NCBI RefSeq assembly: GCF_000732615.1
Contig: NZ_JPGL01000085.1
Coordinates: 1 to 32,806 of the forward strand
Source: Burkholderia paludis
Lineage (GTDB): Bacteria; Pseudomonadota; Gammaproteobacteria; Burkholderiales; Burkholderiaceae
Direction: 5' to 3'
DNA: 32,806 nt
The notes beneath the pieces were generated by a model. That model was not told where the DNA came from, made no database searches, and saw only the letters and a program-made list of their open reading frames with translations. Shown here in pieces: positions 15,956-23,637 of this stretch (positions are counted from its first letter, which is position 1; every line of letters starts with the position of its first letter). The translations under genes were made by a program, and so were the position numbers.

Positions 15956-16369
15956 ATGAGCCATATCGAACGCCTGCGTCTTCCCGAAGACGACGCCACT
16001 TTCGGGAGCAACCGCATTTTCGACCTGTTTCAATACTCGCCGGCCGTGACTGCCAACGGGCTGGCGTTCATTTCCGGCCAGATCGGATTGCGCGCCGACG
16101 GCTCGATCCCGGACAGTCCCGAAGAGCAGATCGATGTCGCGTTCAAGCGCATCGAGGCGATTCTCGAGCATCTGGGGCTCGACTTCTCGGACGTGGTCGA
16201 ACTGGTTTCCTACCATGTCGATGTCGGGGCTCACCTCGCCGTGTTTCGCGCGGTGAAGGAACGCTACATCCGGTCCGATTTCCCGGCGTGGACGATTCTC
16301 GGCATTGCGGCGCTGGCCCGGCCCGAACTCATCGTCGAAATCAAGGTCGTTGCCGCGACGAGAAAGTAA
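15956..16369 (+). CDS. Rid-family (YjgF/UK114) protein lacking the active-site arginine
   Basis: A 137-residue member of the YjgF/YER057c/UK114 family, which forms trimers with the active site at subunit interfaces. Typical features: YSPAVTANGLAFISGQIGLRADGSIPDSPEEQIDVAFKRIEAILEHLGLDFSDVVELVSYHVD and the C-terminal strand LIVEIKVVAA. RidA enamine/imine deaminases carry an Arg in a PAR[S] motif. Here the matching place reads FPAWTILGIAAL, with Trp112 instead. It therefore probably belongs to one of the Rid groups without that arginine and need not act as an imine deaminase. It lies between the Crp/Fnr gene (97 bases upstream) and the HPPD-like gene, suggesting a role in the same aromatic pathway. 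Aminomuconate-deaminase-type Rid relatives occur in aromatic-amine clusters. Confidence 0.9.
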   Translation: MSHIERLRLPEDDATFGSNRIFDLFQYSPAVTANGLAFISGQIGLRADGSIPDSPEEQIDVAFKRIEAILEHLGLDFSDVVELVSYHVDVGAHLAVFRAVKERYIRSDFPAWTILGIAALARPELIVEIKVVAATRK

Positions 16370-16532
16370 GCCGCACTTCATCACCCGCTTCCATTTTCAG
16401 GCACGACAGCGCCGGAATCGAGCGTGCCGCCCATTCGGGCGGTGGCGCACCTATCGAGTCATGGGAGTCGCGGTGAATCGCAGGTAGGCGAGCGCATGCG
16501 TGATGGTTCCTTGCGTTTCAAGTGCCGTTTTC

Positions 16533-16550
16533 ATCCAGTAAATTATGGAT
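16533..16550. promoter_or_regulatory. Palindromic operator candidate upstream of the HPPD-like gene
   Basis: ATCCA-N8-TGGAT, with centre GTAAATTA, ends 11 bases before the start codon. The left half and centre recur at 17751 before catB. It probably binds a dimeric regulator, but the regulator is not identified. Confidence 0.45.
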
Positions 16551-16561
16551 TCCTATTTAAT

Positions 16562-17596
16562 ATGATGGAAGCCCGCGCAAAAACCGACGGATTTGCCTTT
16601 GTCGAATTCGTTTCCGCCCGCCCGATGGAACTCGTCGGGCTCTTCGAACACTTCGGTTTCCGGCTGTACGGAAAGTCGAAGAGCGGCGTGTTCATGATGA
16701 CTCAGGGCGCGGCCGTGTTCCTCGTCAACGGCAACCCGAACGCATTCGAGCGACGTCATGGCGCGTCGGTGCGCGCGATGGGTATCCGCGTCGACGATGC
16801 GAATCTCGCTCATGCGCAGGCACTGGCCGGCGGGGCGTTGCCGGCGTCGGCCGTCGTCGAGGGGGAGTTCGTTGTGGATGCGCCCACGATCCTGGGAATC
16901 GGTGACAGCCTCGTGTATTTCGTCGACACCGAATTTGCGGGAAATTTCTCGATGCCCGTCGATGCGAGGAATGGCGCAACGGTGGATGCGAACATCCTGG
17001 CTGTCGACCACACGTCGAACATCGTGCATCCCGGGAATCTGGACAAGTGGGCAAACTTTTACCGCGACACCTTTGGCTTTGCGGAGAAGCAGTACCTCGA
17101 GGTCAAGGGGCACATGTCGGGAATGCGCGCGCGTTCGATGGTGAGCCCTTGCGGCCGCGTATCGATTCCCGTCGCTGCGGCCGCACACGATCGGCCGGGC
17201 GTGCTCAACCAGAACGACGAATTCATCCGTGATTACGGTGGAGAAGGAATCCAGCACATCGCGCTACTGACGTCGGACATCGAGGACACGATCCGCAAGC
17301 TCGCCGCGGCCGGTATTGAGTTCATGGCCGCACCGTCCAGGAACTACTATGCGGCGATCGACGCACGTCTTCCCGGACATGGCCTGGATGTGGCCCGATT
17401 GGCCGAAAGCGGTCTGCTGGTCGACGGAAAGGGGCCCACGAGAATTTTGTTGCAGCGCTTTACGAAGCGTCAGATCGGGCCGGTTTTCTTCGAGATCATC
17501 GAACGTCGCGGTGAGGACGGGTTTGGCGAAGGAAATTTCAAAGCCCTGTTTGAATCACAGGAGCAGGACCAGCAGCGACGCGGCACGCTGGGCTGA
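16562..17596 (+). CDS. 4-hydroxyphenylpyruvate dioxygenase-family enzyme with altered substrate pocket
   Basis: A 344-residue non-haem iron dioxygenase of the HPPD family (two VOC domains, roughly residues 1-140 and 145-330). The 2-His-1-Glu iron ligands are intact: His150 in AVDHTSN, His232 in GIQHIALL, Glu311 in FFEIIER. The C-terminal block GEDGFGEGNFKALFESQEQDQ matches bacterial HPPD closely. Two residues of the polar substrate network, equivalent to Ser201 and Asn216 of Pseudomonas HPPD in my by-eye alignment, are Ala190 and Ala205. The equivalents of Pro214 (Pro203) and the glutamines (Gln217, Gln231, Gln298) remain. The substrate may thus be a 2-oxo acid other than 4-hydroxyphenylpyruvate. 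Start: ATG-ATG at 16562/16565. The frame opens at 16424, but HPPD homology starts here. No strong ribosome binding site. It sits among Rid and cat genes, without homogentisate genes. Confidence 0.88.
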   Translation: MMEARAKTDGFAFVEFVSARPMELVGLFEHFGFRLYGKSKSGVFMMTQGAAVFLVNGNPNAFERRHGASVRAMGIRVDDANLAHAQALAGGALPASAVVEGEFVVDAPTILGIGDSLVYFVDTEFAGNFSMPVDARNGATVDANILAVDHTSNIVHPGNLDKWANFYRDTFGFAEKQYLEVKGHMSGMRARSMVSPCGRVSIPVAAAAHDRPGVLNQNDEFIRDYGGEGIQHIALLTSDIEDTIRKLAAAGIEFMAAPSRNYYAAIDARLPGHGLDVARLAESGLLVDGKGPTRILLQRFTKRQIGPVFFEIIERRGEDGFGEGNFKALFESQEQDQQRRGTLG

Positions 17597-17750
17597 CCGG
17601 GCCTGCGTCGGGGTTGCGTCGCCAGCCATCGCGATGACTCGACCGACGAGCGAGACGGCGTGCGGGAGCGCGCCTATCGAACAATATACCTTGGGTGCAT
17701 GGAAACCATCCTGAAAGGTGTTGGACAGTGCCGCGACCGGGCGTTTATAA

Positions 17751-17768
17751 ATCCAGTGAATTATTTCA
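17751..17768. promoter_or_regulatory. Operator-like element upstream of catB, related to the one before the HPPD-like gene
   Basis: ATCCAGTGAATTATTTCA shares ATCCAGTRAATTAT with the element at 16533-16550 and likewise ends 12 bases before a start codon. It contains TGAA-N4-TTCA. TTTATAAA directly upstream could be part of a -10 region. Confidence 0.4.
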
Positions 17769-17780
17769 CGAGCATGGATC

Positions 17781-18914
17781 ATGACCGCCACTATCGAACG
17801 CGTCGAAACGTTTCTCGTCGATCTGCCGACCATTCGACCGCACCGTCTGTCAGTCGCCACGATGTACGGACAAACCCTCATGCTGGTGAAGGTATATTGC
17901 AGCGACGGCGTCGTGGGCCTCGGCGAGGGAACGACGATCGCGGGGATGGGCTACGGGCCGGAATCGCCCGAGTCGATGAAGCTGGCGATCGATGTCTACC
18001 TCGGGCCGGCGATGATCGGCAGGGACGCCACGCGCGTCCGCGATCTGATGGCGCATCTCGGGAAGCTGGTGAAGGTCAATCACTTCTCGAAGAGCGCGAT
18101 CGAGACGGCGCTGCTCGATGCGCACGGTAAGCGCCTCGGGGTGCCCGTCAGCGAGTTGCTCGGCGGCCGTTGCCGCGACCGGCTGCCGGTTGCGTGGACG
18201 CTCGCTTCAGGCGATACCGCGAACGACATCGCGGAAGCCGAGCGGATGCTGGAGGCGCGCCGTCACAAGATCTTCAAGCTGAAGATAGGTGCGAAGGCAC
18301 CCGAGACCGACATCCGGCACGTCGCGGAAATCAAGAAAGCGCTCGGCGAACAGGCTTCCGTCCGGGTCGACGTCAACATGGCGTGGAGCGAGACGCAGGC
18401 GGCGTGGGCAATCCCGGCGCTGGCGGACGCCGGCTGCGAACTGATCGAGCAGCCGGTCGCGTCGCCGGCGGCGCTTGCCCGACTGATGCGCCGCTTCCCT
18501 GTCGCGCTGATGGCCGACGAGAACCTGCAAGGCCCGGAAAGCGCATTCGAGATCGCGAGGAACGCGGGCGCGGATGTCTTCGCGATCAAGATCGAGCAGA
18601 GCGGCGGGCTGTTTGCCGCGCAACAGGTCGCGGCGATTGCCGATGCCGCCGGCATCGAGCTGTACGGCGGGACGATGCTCGAAGGCGCGGTCAGCACGAT
18701 CGCGTCGGCCCATCTCTTCGCCAGTTTCAGGCACTTGCAGTGGGGCACCGAACTGTTCGGCCCCCTGCTGCTTACCGAGGAAATCCTGGCGCGCCCGCTC
18801 GACTACAGCGATTTCGAACTGACCGTGCCGACCGGGCCGGGGCTCGGCATCGAGCTCGACGAGGATCGCGTGCGTCATTTCATGCGCGACGGCCTGACGA
18901 AAATCAATCGATAA
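17781..18914 (+). CDS. catB: Muconate cycloisomerase
   Basis: A 377-residue enzyme of the enolase superfamily. It converts cis,cis-muconate to muconolactone, the second step of catechol ortho-cleavage. The barrel residues are visible: the KxK base in IFKLKIGAK, the metal ligands Asp (VDVNMAW), Glu (LIEQPVA) and Asp (ADENLQGPESA), and the second lysine in FAIKIEQSGG. The N-terminal capping domain starts ERVETFLVDLPTIRPHRLSVATM. YGGTMLEGAVSTIASAHL is typical of the family. The length is normal. The start MTATIERV has only a weak ribosome binding site. catC follows 13 bases later and catA after that, giving the order catB-catC-catA. Chloromuconate cycloisomerases are close relatives, but the neighbouring ordinary catC and catA favour catB. 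Confidence 0.94.
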   Translation: MTATIERVETFLVDLPTIRPHRLSVATMYGQTLMLVKVYCSDGVVGLGEGTTIAGMGYGPESPESMKLAIDVYLGPAMIGRDATRVRDLMAHLGKLVKVNHFSKSAIETALLDAHGKRLGVPVSELLGGRCRDRLPVAWTLASGDTANDIAEAERMLEARRHKIFKLKIGAKAPETDIRHVAEIKKALGEQASVRVDVNMAWSETQAAWAIPALADAGCELIEQPVASPAALARLMRRFPVALMADENLQGPESAFEIARNAGADVFAIKIEQSGGLFAAQQVAAIADAAGIELYGGTMLEGAVSTIASAHLFASFRHLQWGTELFGPLLLTEEILARPLDYSDFELTVPTGPGLGIELDEDRVRHFMRDGLTKINR

Positions 18915-18927
18915 CAAAGGACGAACC

Positions 18928-19218
18928 ATGCTGTTCCATGTACGTATGGATGTGGCCATTCCGGCCGATATGCCGGCTGACACGGCGAACGAAATCAAGG
19001 CGCGTGAAAAGGCGTATTCGCAGGAACTGCAGCGCAGCGGCAAGTGGCGCCATATCTGGCGTATCGCGGGCGAGTACGCGAATTTCAGCTTGTTCGACGT
19101 GGAAAGCAACGCGGAACTGCACGACATCCTGATCGCGTTACCGCTTTTCCCGTACATGAAGATCGCGGTGACGCCGTTGTGCCGCCACCCGTCGTCGGTT
19201 CGCGACGACGACCGTTGA
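18928..19218 (+). CDS. catC: Muconolactone delta-isomerase
   Basis: A small cytoplasmic enzyme of 96 residues, the standard length, that isomerises muconolactone to beta-ketoadipate enol-lactone. The family pattern is clear: MLFHVRMDVAIPADMPADTANEIKAREKAYSQELQRSGKWRHIWRIAGEYANFSLFDVESNAELHDILIALPLFPYMKIAVTPLCRHPS. AAGGA lies 8 bases before the ATG, and only 13 bases separate it from catB, so they are co-transcribed. The next step enzyme (catD/pcaD) and the beta-ketoadipate genes are not in this window. Confidence 0.97.
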   Translation: MLFHVRMDVAIPADMPADTANEIKAREKAYSQELQRSGKWRHIWRIAGEYANFSLFDVESNAELHDILIALPLFPYMKIAVTPLCRHPSSVRDDDR

Positions 19219-19295
19219 GCGGCGCGGCACGCATTTGTCCGACAGTCGCTAAGTCCAGTGCTTTTCCCCACGATTCCATAATGGAGACAGTCATC

Positions 19296-20231
19296 ATGAG
19301 CATCAAGGTATTCGACACCAAGGAGGTCCAGGATCTTCTGAAGGCGGCCAGCAACCTCGAAGGGGCCGACGGCAACCCGCGCTTCAAGCAGATCTGCCAT
19401 CGACTGCTGAGCGATCTCTTCAAGGCGATCGACGATCTCGACATCACGCCGGACGAGGTATGGGCGGGTGTGAACTATCTGAACAAGCTCGGCCAGGACG
19501 GCGAGGCGGCGCTGCTGGCGGCAGGCGTCGGCCTCGAGAAATATCTCGACATCCGTCTGGATGCGGCCGATGCGGCAGCCGGCGTCGAAGGCGGTACGCC
19601 GCGCACGATCGAGGGGCCGCTGTACGTGTCCGGCGCGCCGGTGCGCGACGGCGTGGCGAGGATGGACATCGACCCGGACCCCGAAGCAGGCCCGCTCGTG
19701 ATTCGCGGCATCGTGAAGGGCGTGGACGGCAAGCCGGTCGCCAACGCGGTGGTGGAATGCTGGCACGCCAACTCGAAGGGCTTCTATTCGCACTTCGATC
19801 CGACCGGCGCGCAGACGGAGTTCAATCTCCGCGGCGCGGTGAAGACCGACGAGAACGGCCGTTACGAATTCCGCACGCTGATGCCGGTCGGGTACGGCTG
19901 CCCGCCGCACGGGTCGACCCAGAAGCTCCTGAACCTGCTTGCCCGTCACGGCAACCGTCCGGCCCACGTACACTTCTTCGTCACGTCCGACGGTCATCGC
20001 AAGCTGACGACGCAGTTCAACATCGAGGGCGATCCGCTGATCTGGGACGACTTCGCATATGCGACGCGCGAAGAGCTGATCCCGCCGGTCAAGCAGAAGA
20101 CGGGCGGCGAAGCACTCGGGTTGAAAGCCGATCAGTACATGGAAATCGACTTCGATTTCGTCGTGACGCCGCTGGTTCAGGGCAAGGACAACCAGGTGGT
20201 CGACCGCCTGCGCGCGTCGGTCGCCGCGTAA
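19296..20231 (+). CDS. catA: Catechol 1,2-dioxygenase
   Basis: An intradiol ring-cleaving dioxygenase of 311 residues that opens catechol to cis,cis-muconate using Fe(III). The four iron ligands are present and fall at the same numbers as in the Acinetobacter enzyme: Tyr164 (GFYSHFD), Tyr200 (VGYGCPP), His224 and His226 (RPAHVHFF). The N-terminal helical linker domain that forms the dimer covers residues 1 to about 95 (VQDLLKAASNLEGADGNPRFKQICHRLLSDLF), followed by TPRTIEGPLYVSGAP. GGAG is about 8 bases upstream of the ATG, inside a perfect inverted repeat TCCAT-A-ATGGA (19275-19285). A 77-base gap separates it from catC. Upstream genes that would make catechol (benzoate or anthranilate dioxygenase) are absent here. 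Confidence 0.97.
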   Translation: MSIKVFDTKEVQDLLKAASNLEGADGNPRFKQICHRLLSDLFKAIDDLDITPDEVWAGVNYLNKLGQDGEAALLAAGVGLEKYLDIRLDAADAAAGVEGGTPRTIEGPLYVSGAPVRDGVARMDIDPDPEAGPLVIRGIVKGVDGKPVANAVVECWHANSKGFYSHFDPTGAQTEFNLRGAVKTDENGRYEFRTLMPVGYGCPPHGSTQKLLNLLARHGNRPAHVHFFVTSDGHRKLTTQFNIEGDPLIWDDFAYATREELIPPVKQKTGGEALGLKADQYMEIDFDFVVTPLVQGKDNQVVDRLRASVAA

Positions 20232-20341
20232 TCGTCCGTTCCGGGGCGCGCCGGCGGTTGCCGGGCGCTTTCCGGTTCGCGCGAGCCAGGCATGCGGCAC
20301 GGCCTGCGGCGCTTTGGAGGAGACACTTGAGGAGATGACAC

Positions 20342-21604
20342 GTGCCCGATGAAACGACAACGCAAGCGGTCCATGACATCCGGTCCGTCTTGCCCGACCG
20401 CGCGAACGATCTGGCGCGGCTGCTGATCCTGAGGAGAAGCGGCGTGCCGACGGTTACCGTGATCGGAAAATACAATCATGGCAAGAGTCGTCTCCTCAAC
20501 GAGCTGATCGGCTCGGATGTCTTCTCCGTCGCGGACAGGCGCGAGACGGTCCGCCTGTCCGACCGGATACACGACGGCGTGCGGTGGCTGGATGCGCCCG
20601 GGCTCGATGCCGATGTCGCGATGAGCGACGACCATCATGCGCGGCAGGCGGCGTGGCTCGAATCCGACGTTCGTCTGTTCGTTCACGCGGCGAAGGAGGG
20701 CGAGTTCGATGCGGCCGAGATGAGCATGCTCGCCGAATTGCGCGTGGACGATGTGCGCACGCGGCGGCGGACACTGATCGTGCTGACCCAGGTCGATCAA
20801 CTTTCCGACGATACCGAATCGCATGCCGTCGCCCACGCCATTCGCTCGCAGATGCCGGGCGTCGAACTGCGCCATGTGTCTTCCGCGCGCCATCGCAAGG
20901 GGCTCGACGAGGGCAAGGGGCTGTTGCTGGAGCGCAGCGGCGTTCCCGCGTTGCGCGAGGAGCTGAAGAAGGTCATCACGGATGTGCCGACGGCGCGCGC
21001 ACACGAGACGGAGCTTCTGGTTGACGAGATCAGTGCGCAGCTGACGGAACTCCGGGCGGTTCGTCACACGCGGCTTCATGCGTTGCGCGATCGTCAGGCA
21101 CGGCAGCGGCACGATTTCGACGCAGGTTTGCGGGCGGTCATCGACAAGGTGAGCCAGGACGTCCTGGTCGCGTTGGCGGTCAATCGCGGCGACGATGCGC
21201 TGATCCCGGATACCGCGAAGGACGTGTACGGCACGACCGCCGGCAAGCGCGAGCGCAACCGGCTCCAGATCAGCTACTCGCGTGCCTGCATCGAAATCGA
21301 CAGTTTCCTGGTCGGGCAGGGCGTGGTCGAATTGCCGGCGGAGCAGCAGACCGCGTCGAGCAGCATCAACTCCGTCATGATCGCGGTCATGGGCGTATCG
21401 GTGAAGCTTCACAAGGAGTTGAACCGGATCTTCGGAGAAGCGGCGGGGCGCGAGCGCATGCAGCGGGACTTCACGCACTACTACGAGCTTTCGGCGGACA
21501 GGCGCGCGCTTGCCGCGCAGATCCAGGATGCCGAAGCGGCACTTGCCGCGACGGAGCAGGCGCTGGTTGCATTGAGCGCGTTCAACCCTGGCGTGGCCTC
21601 GTGA
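20342..21604 (+). CDS. Dynamin-like GTPase, first of a coupled pair
   Basis: A 420-residue GTP-binding protein of the bacterial dynamin-like type. G1 P-loop at residues 42-49 (GKYNHGKS), G3 at 84-87 (DAPG in WLDAPGLDAD), G4 at 149-152 (TQVD in VLTQVDQL). The GTPase domain is followed from about residue 220 by long charged helices (VDEISAQLTELRAVRHTRLHALRDRQARQRHDFD) and a short hydrophobic patch (INSVMIAVMGVSVKL), then a C-terminal coiled coil (ADRRALAAQIQDAEAALAATEQALVAL). Characterised relatives bind membranes and often work as pairs. The start is GTG at 20342 with GGAG upstream. It overlaps the next gene by GTGA (21601-21604). The gene follows catA after 110 bases but is functionally distinct. 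The biological role is unknown. Confidence 0.85.
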   Translation: MPDETTTQAVHDIRSVLPDRANDLARLLILRRSGVPTVTVIGKYNHGKSRLLNELIGSDVFSVADRRETVRLSDRIHDGVRWLDAPGLDADVAMSDDHHARQAAWLESDVRLFVHAAKEGEFDAAEMSMLAELRVDDVRTRRRTLIVLTQVDQLSDDTESHAVAHAIRSQMPGVELRHVSSARHRKGLDEGKGLLLERSGVPALREELKKVITDVPTARAHETELLVDEISAQLTELRAVRHTRLHALRDRQARQRHDFDAGLRAVIDKVSQDVLVALAVNRGDDALIPDTAKDVYGTTAGKRERNRLQISYSRACIEIDSFLVGQGVVELPAEQQTASSSINSVMIAVMGVSVKLHKELNRIFGEAAGRERMQRDFTHYYELSADRRALAAQIQDAEAALAATEQALVALSAFNPGVAS

Positions 21605-23172
21605 ATCATTCCAGCGAACGCGCATTGCTCGCCCGGCTGAAGGCACTGGTATTTGCCGACCGGGACGCTGCCGATATCCTGCACGCACTCGAGCACTGGC
21701 TGGCCGGGTATATCGCGGAGCTGCGGGCGCAACGGTTCGCCCGTGACGGTCTGGCGGCCGGCAGCGCCCTGGCCCGTCGGATCGACGCGATCGACGGCGT
21801 GCTGTCCCGTATCGCGACGGCGCTGTCCGGCGAGCAGGCGGACATGAAGGCGGCGGAATCGCTGGCCGACCTGTTTCGGGACCGCGTGCTGCTGCTCGTG
21901 TTCGGCAAGTTCAACGCGGGGAAGAGCGCATTCTGCAACGTGCTGGCCGACCGCTTTCGCGCGGCGGGCGAAACGACGCGCTATTTCCGGATCGAGAACG
22001 GCGTCGCGGTCGAATCGGACATACCCTTCGTCGAAGGCGCGACGGAATCCACGGCCCGCCTGCAAGGCGTGCGGCTCGGCGAAAAACTCGTCGTGCTGGA
22101 CACCCCCGGCCTGCACTCGATGACGGGCGAGAACGCGTCGCTGACCCGGCGCTTCATCGAAAGCGCCGACGGGCTGCTGTGGCTGACGAATTCCACGTCG
22201 CCCGGGCAGGTCCAGGAACTCGACGAACTCAACCGGGAACTGCGGCGCCGCAAGCCGCTCTTGCCGGTCGTCACGCGAAGCGATTTCTTCGATGAAGACG
22301 AGGTCGATGGCAAGATCCTCAAGGTTTTGCGGAACAAGTCCGCGGAGGACCGCGCGTTGCAGGAAGCGGACGTCGAGGTCCGCGCCAGAGAGAAGCTGGT
22401 GGCAATGGGCGTGGATGCCGGCCTGCTTGAGCCCCCCGTCTCGATCTCCGCGTATCTCGCGCGGCACGATGGAGGAACGCCGGGAGCGATGATCGCGGCG
22501 GGCATGGAGCGGCTGTTCTGCGCGCTGCTCGGCATCGTCGATGCGACCGTTTCCTACAAGGACCGCAAGCGCGCCGAGATACTGCTGCACCATCTTCAGG
22601 AAAACGCGGCGGATGCGGTTCGCCGGGACGTCTATCCGCTTCTCGACGAAGCGGAAACCGTTGCGCAAGCCGCGCTCGACGATTTCGAGCCGCTGCAGTC
22701 GCGGCTCGCCAATGCGGTGTGGCGCAGCGTGGTGCCGACTCTGCCCGGTCTGCTGGACGCATACGCGGAAACCCGGGATTCAGGTGCGCTGTACGGGAGC
22801 CTTTCGCGGTCGATCGACGCCGCATTTTTAAAAGAGGCGTCGGTCCGTCTTGTCGACTATGCATTGCCCGAGGCGTGGATATCGGAGCTTGGCGTGGCAC
22901 CCGTCGATGGTGAAGGATGGCACGTTGCGGAGAAGCCGGAGGCGGATCTGGCCGGAGCGTCCGGCGATGACGTCGACGTGAGGCAACTGTACGACTCGCT
23001 CGACCTGCTGGTACGCAACCGGGCCAGTCACCTGGCAAAGGCCGCGGTCGCGCGGTGCGGTGTGTCTGTCGAGCATCTGTCGGCCGACATCGCTGCCACG
23101 CGGAATCGGCTCGACGCACGAGAGCAGGAACTGAACGGTTTCGCGAGGCGGGTCCGGCATGAACTGGCCTGA
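21601..23172 (+). CDS. Dynamin-like GTPase, second of a coupled pair
   Basis: A 523-residue GTPase. An N-terminal helical stretch (about 1-95: LARLKALVFADRDAADILHALEHWLAGYIAELRAQ, and later ADMKAAESLADLFRDR) precedes the G domain: G1 at 102-109 (GKFNAGKS), a G2-like threonine in EGATESTA, G3 at 167-170 (DTPG in VVLDTPGLHS), G4 at 225-228 (TRSD in PVVTRSDFFDED). The C-terminal half is helical and charged, with coiled-coil propensity at the end (IAATRNRLDAREQELNGFARRVRHEL). No certain transmembrane segment. The GTG start overlaps the upstream stop as GTGA, so the two are made together and probably form a hetero-oligomer. The GKFNAGKS loop is of the kind seen in YjdA/LeoA-type bacterial dynamins. 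A role in membrane repair or phage defence is conceivable but unproven. Confidence 0.86.
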   Translation: MNHSSERALLARLKALVFADRDAADILHALEHWLAGYIAELRAQRFARDGLAAGSALARRIDAIDGVLSRIATALSGEQADMKAAESLADLFRDRVLLLVFGKFNAGKSAFCNVLADRFRAAGETTRYFRIENGVAVESDIPFVEGATESTARLQGVRLGEKLVVLDTPGLHSMTGENASLTRRFIESADGLLWLTNSTSPGQVQELDELNRELRRRKPLLPVVTRSDFFDEDEVDGKILKVLRNKSAEDRALQEADVEVRAREKLVAMGVDAGLLEPPVSISAYLARHDGGTPGAMIAAGMERLFCALLGIVDATVSYKDRKRAEILLHHLQENAADAVRRDVYPLLDEAETVAQAALDDFEPLQSRLANAVWRSVVPTLPGLLDAYAETRDSGALYGSLSRSIDAAFLKEASVRLVDYALPEAWISELGVAPVDGEGWHVAEKPEADLAGASGDDVDVRQLYDSLDLLVRNRASHLAKAAVARCGVSVEHLSADIAATRNRLDAREQELNGFARRVRHELA

Positions 23173-23637
23173 ATGCCGGGTCGGCCGATACCGCGGATGA
23201 GCGACAGGCGGTGACCCGAGCCGGATCGTGCAGCTGAACGGCAAGCGTGTTTTTTATCTTCGTTCGGCGCGTCCTTTCGTCGCAAAACGGCATCGTCGAA
23301 CGCTCCGATGGCAAGCCGCCCGATGCGTTGCCGAATCGGGAACGGCTCCGCAGCCGCGCCGAAGCAAGGCGCTCGTCGGGCAATCGCCATTTCTCCACAA
23401 CGAGCGACGCCGGCATCGCGTTCGTCTCTGCCCACCCGTCGCCGGCGCGGGCCCGCAACGGGCCGCGCGCCCTGCCCCTGCCCATTGCCCGCACGCCATG
23501 TTTAAATAGCGGGGCTTCCGTTGCCGGCGCTGGCCGGCACGGGCCGGCATGTCCGATCGACACCGTGAGGACAGACGACATCCAATGCCGCACCGGCCAC
23601 CCCGGCGCGGCCCGATAACATTCCGAGGCATCACTTC
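23173..23637. other. Intergenic region after the GTPase pair
   Basis: A 465-base gap between two plus-strand units. No clear terminator was found. It includes a T-rich run TGTTTTTTATCTTCG near 23247 that could be part of a promoter or a terminator tail without a strong stem. Frames crossing it on either strand (for example 23228-23509) are low-complexity Arg-rich shadows. Confidence 0.45.

Noticed and set aside
17781..20231. Chlorocatechol (clc/tfd-type) pathway instead of catechol branch
   Set aside because: A muconolactone isomerase gene is present and no maleylacetate reductase or dienelactone hydrolase gene adjoins. The dienelactone hydrolase at 1448 is about 16 kb away on the other strand.
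18207..20360. 717-codon minus-strand frame opposite catB, catC and catA
   Set aside because: Shadow of three clearly recognised enzymes. Arg/His/Val-rich composition and no family features.
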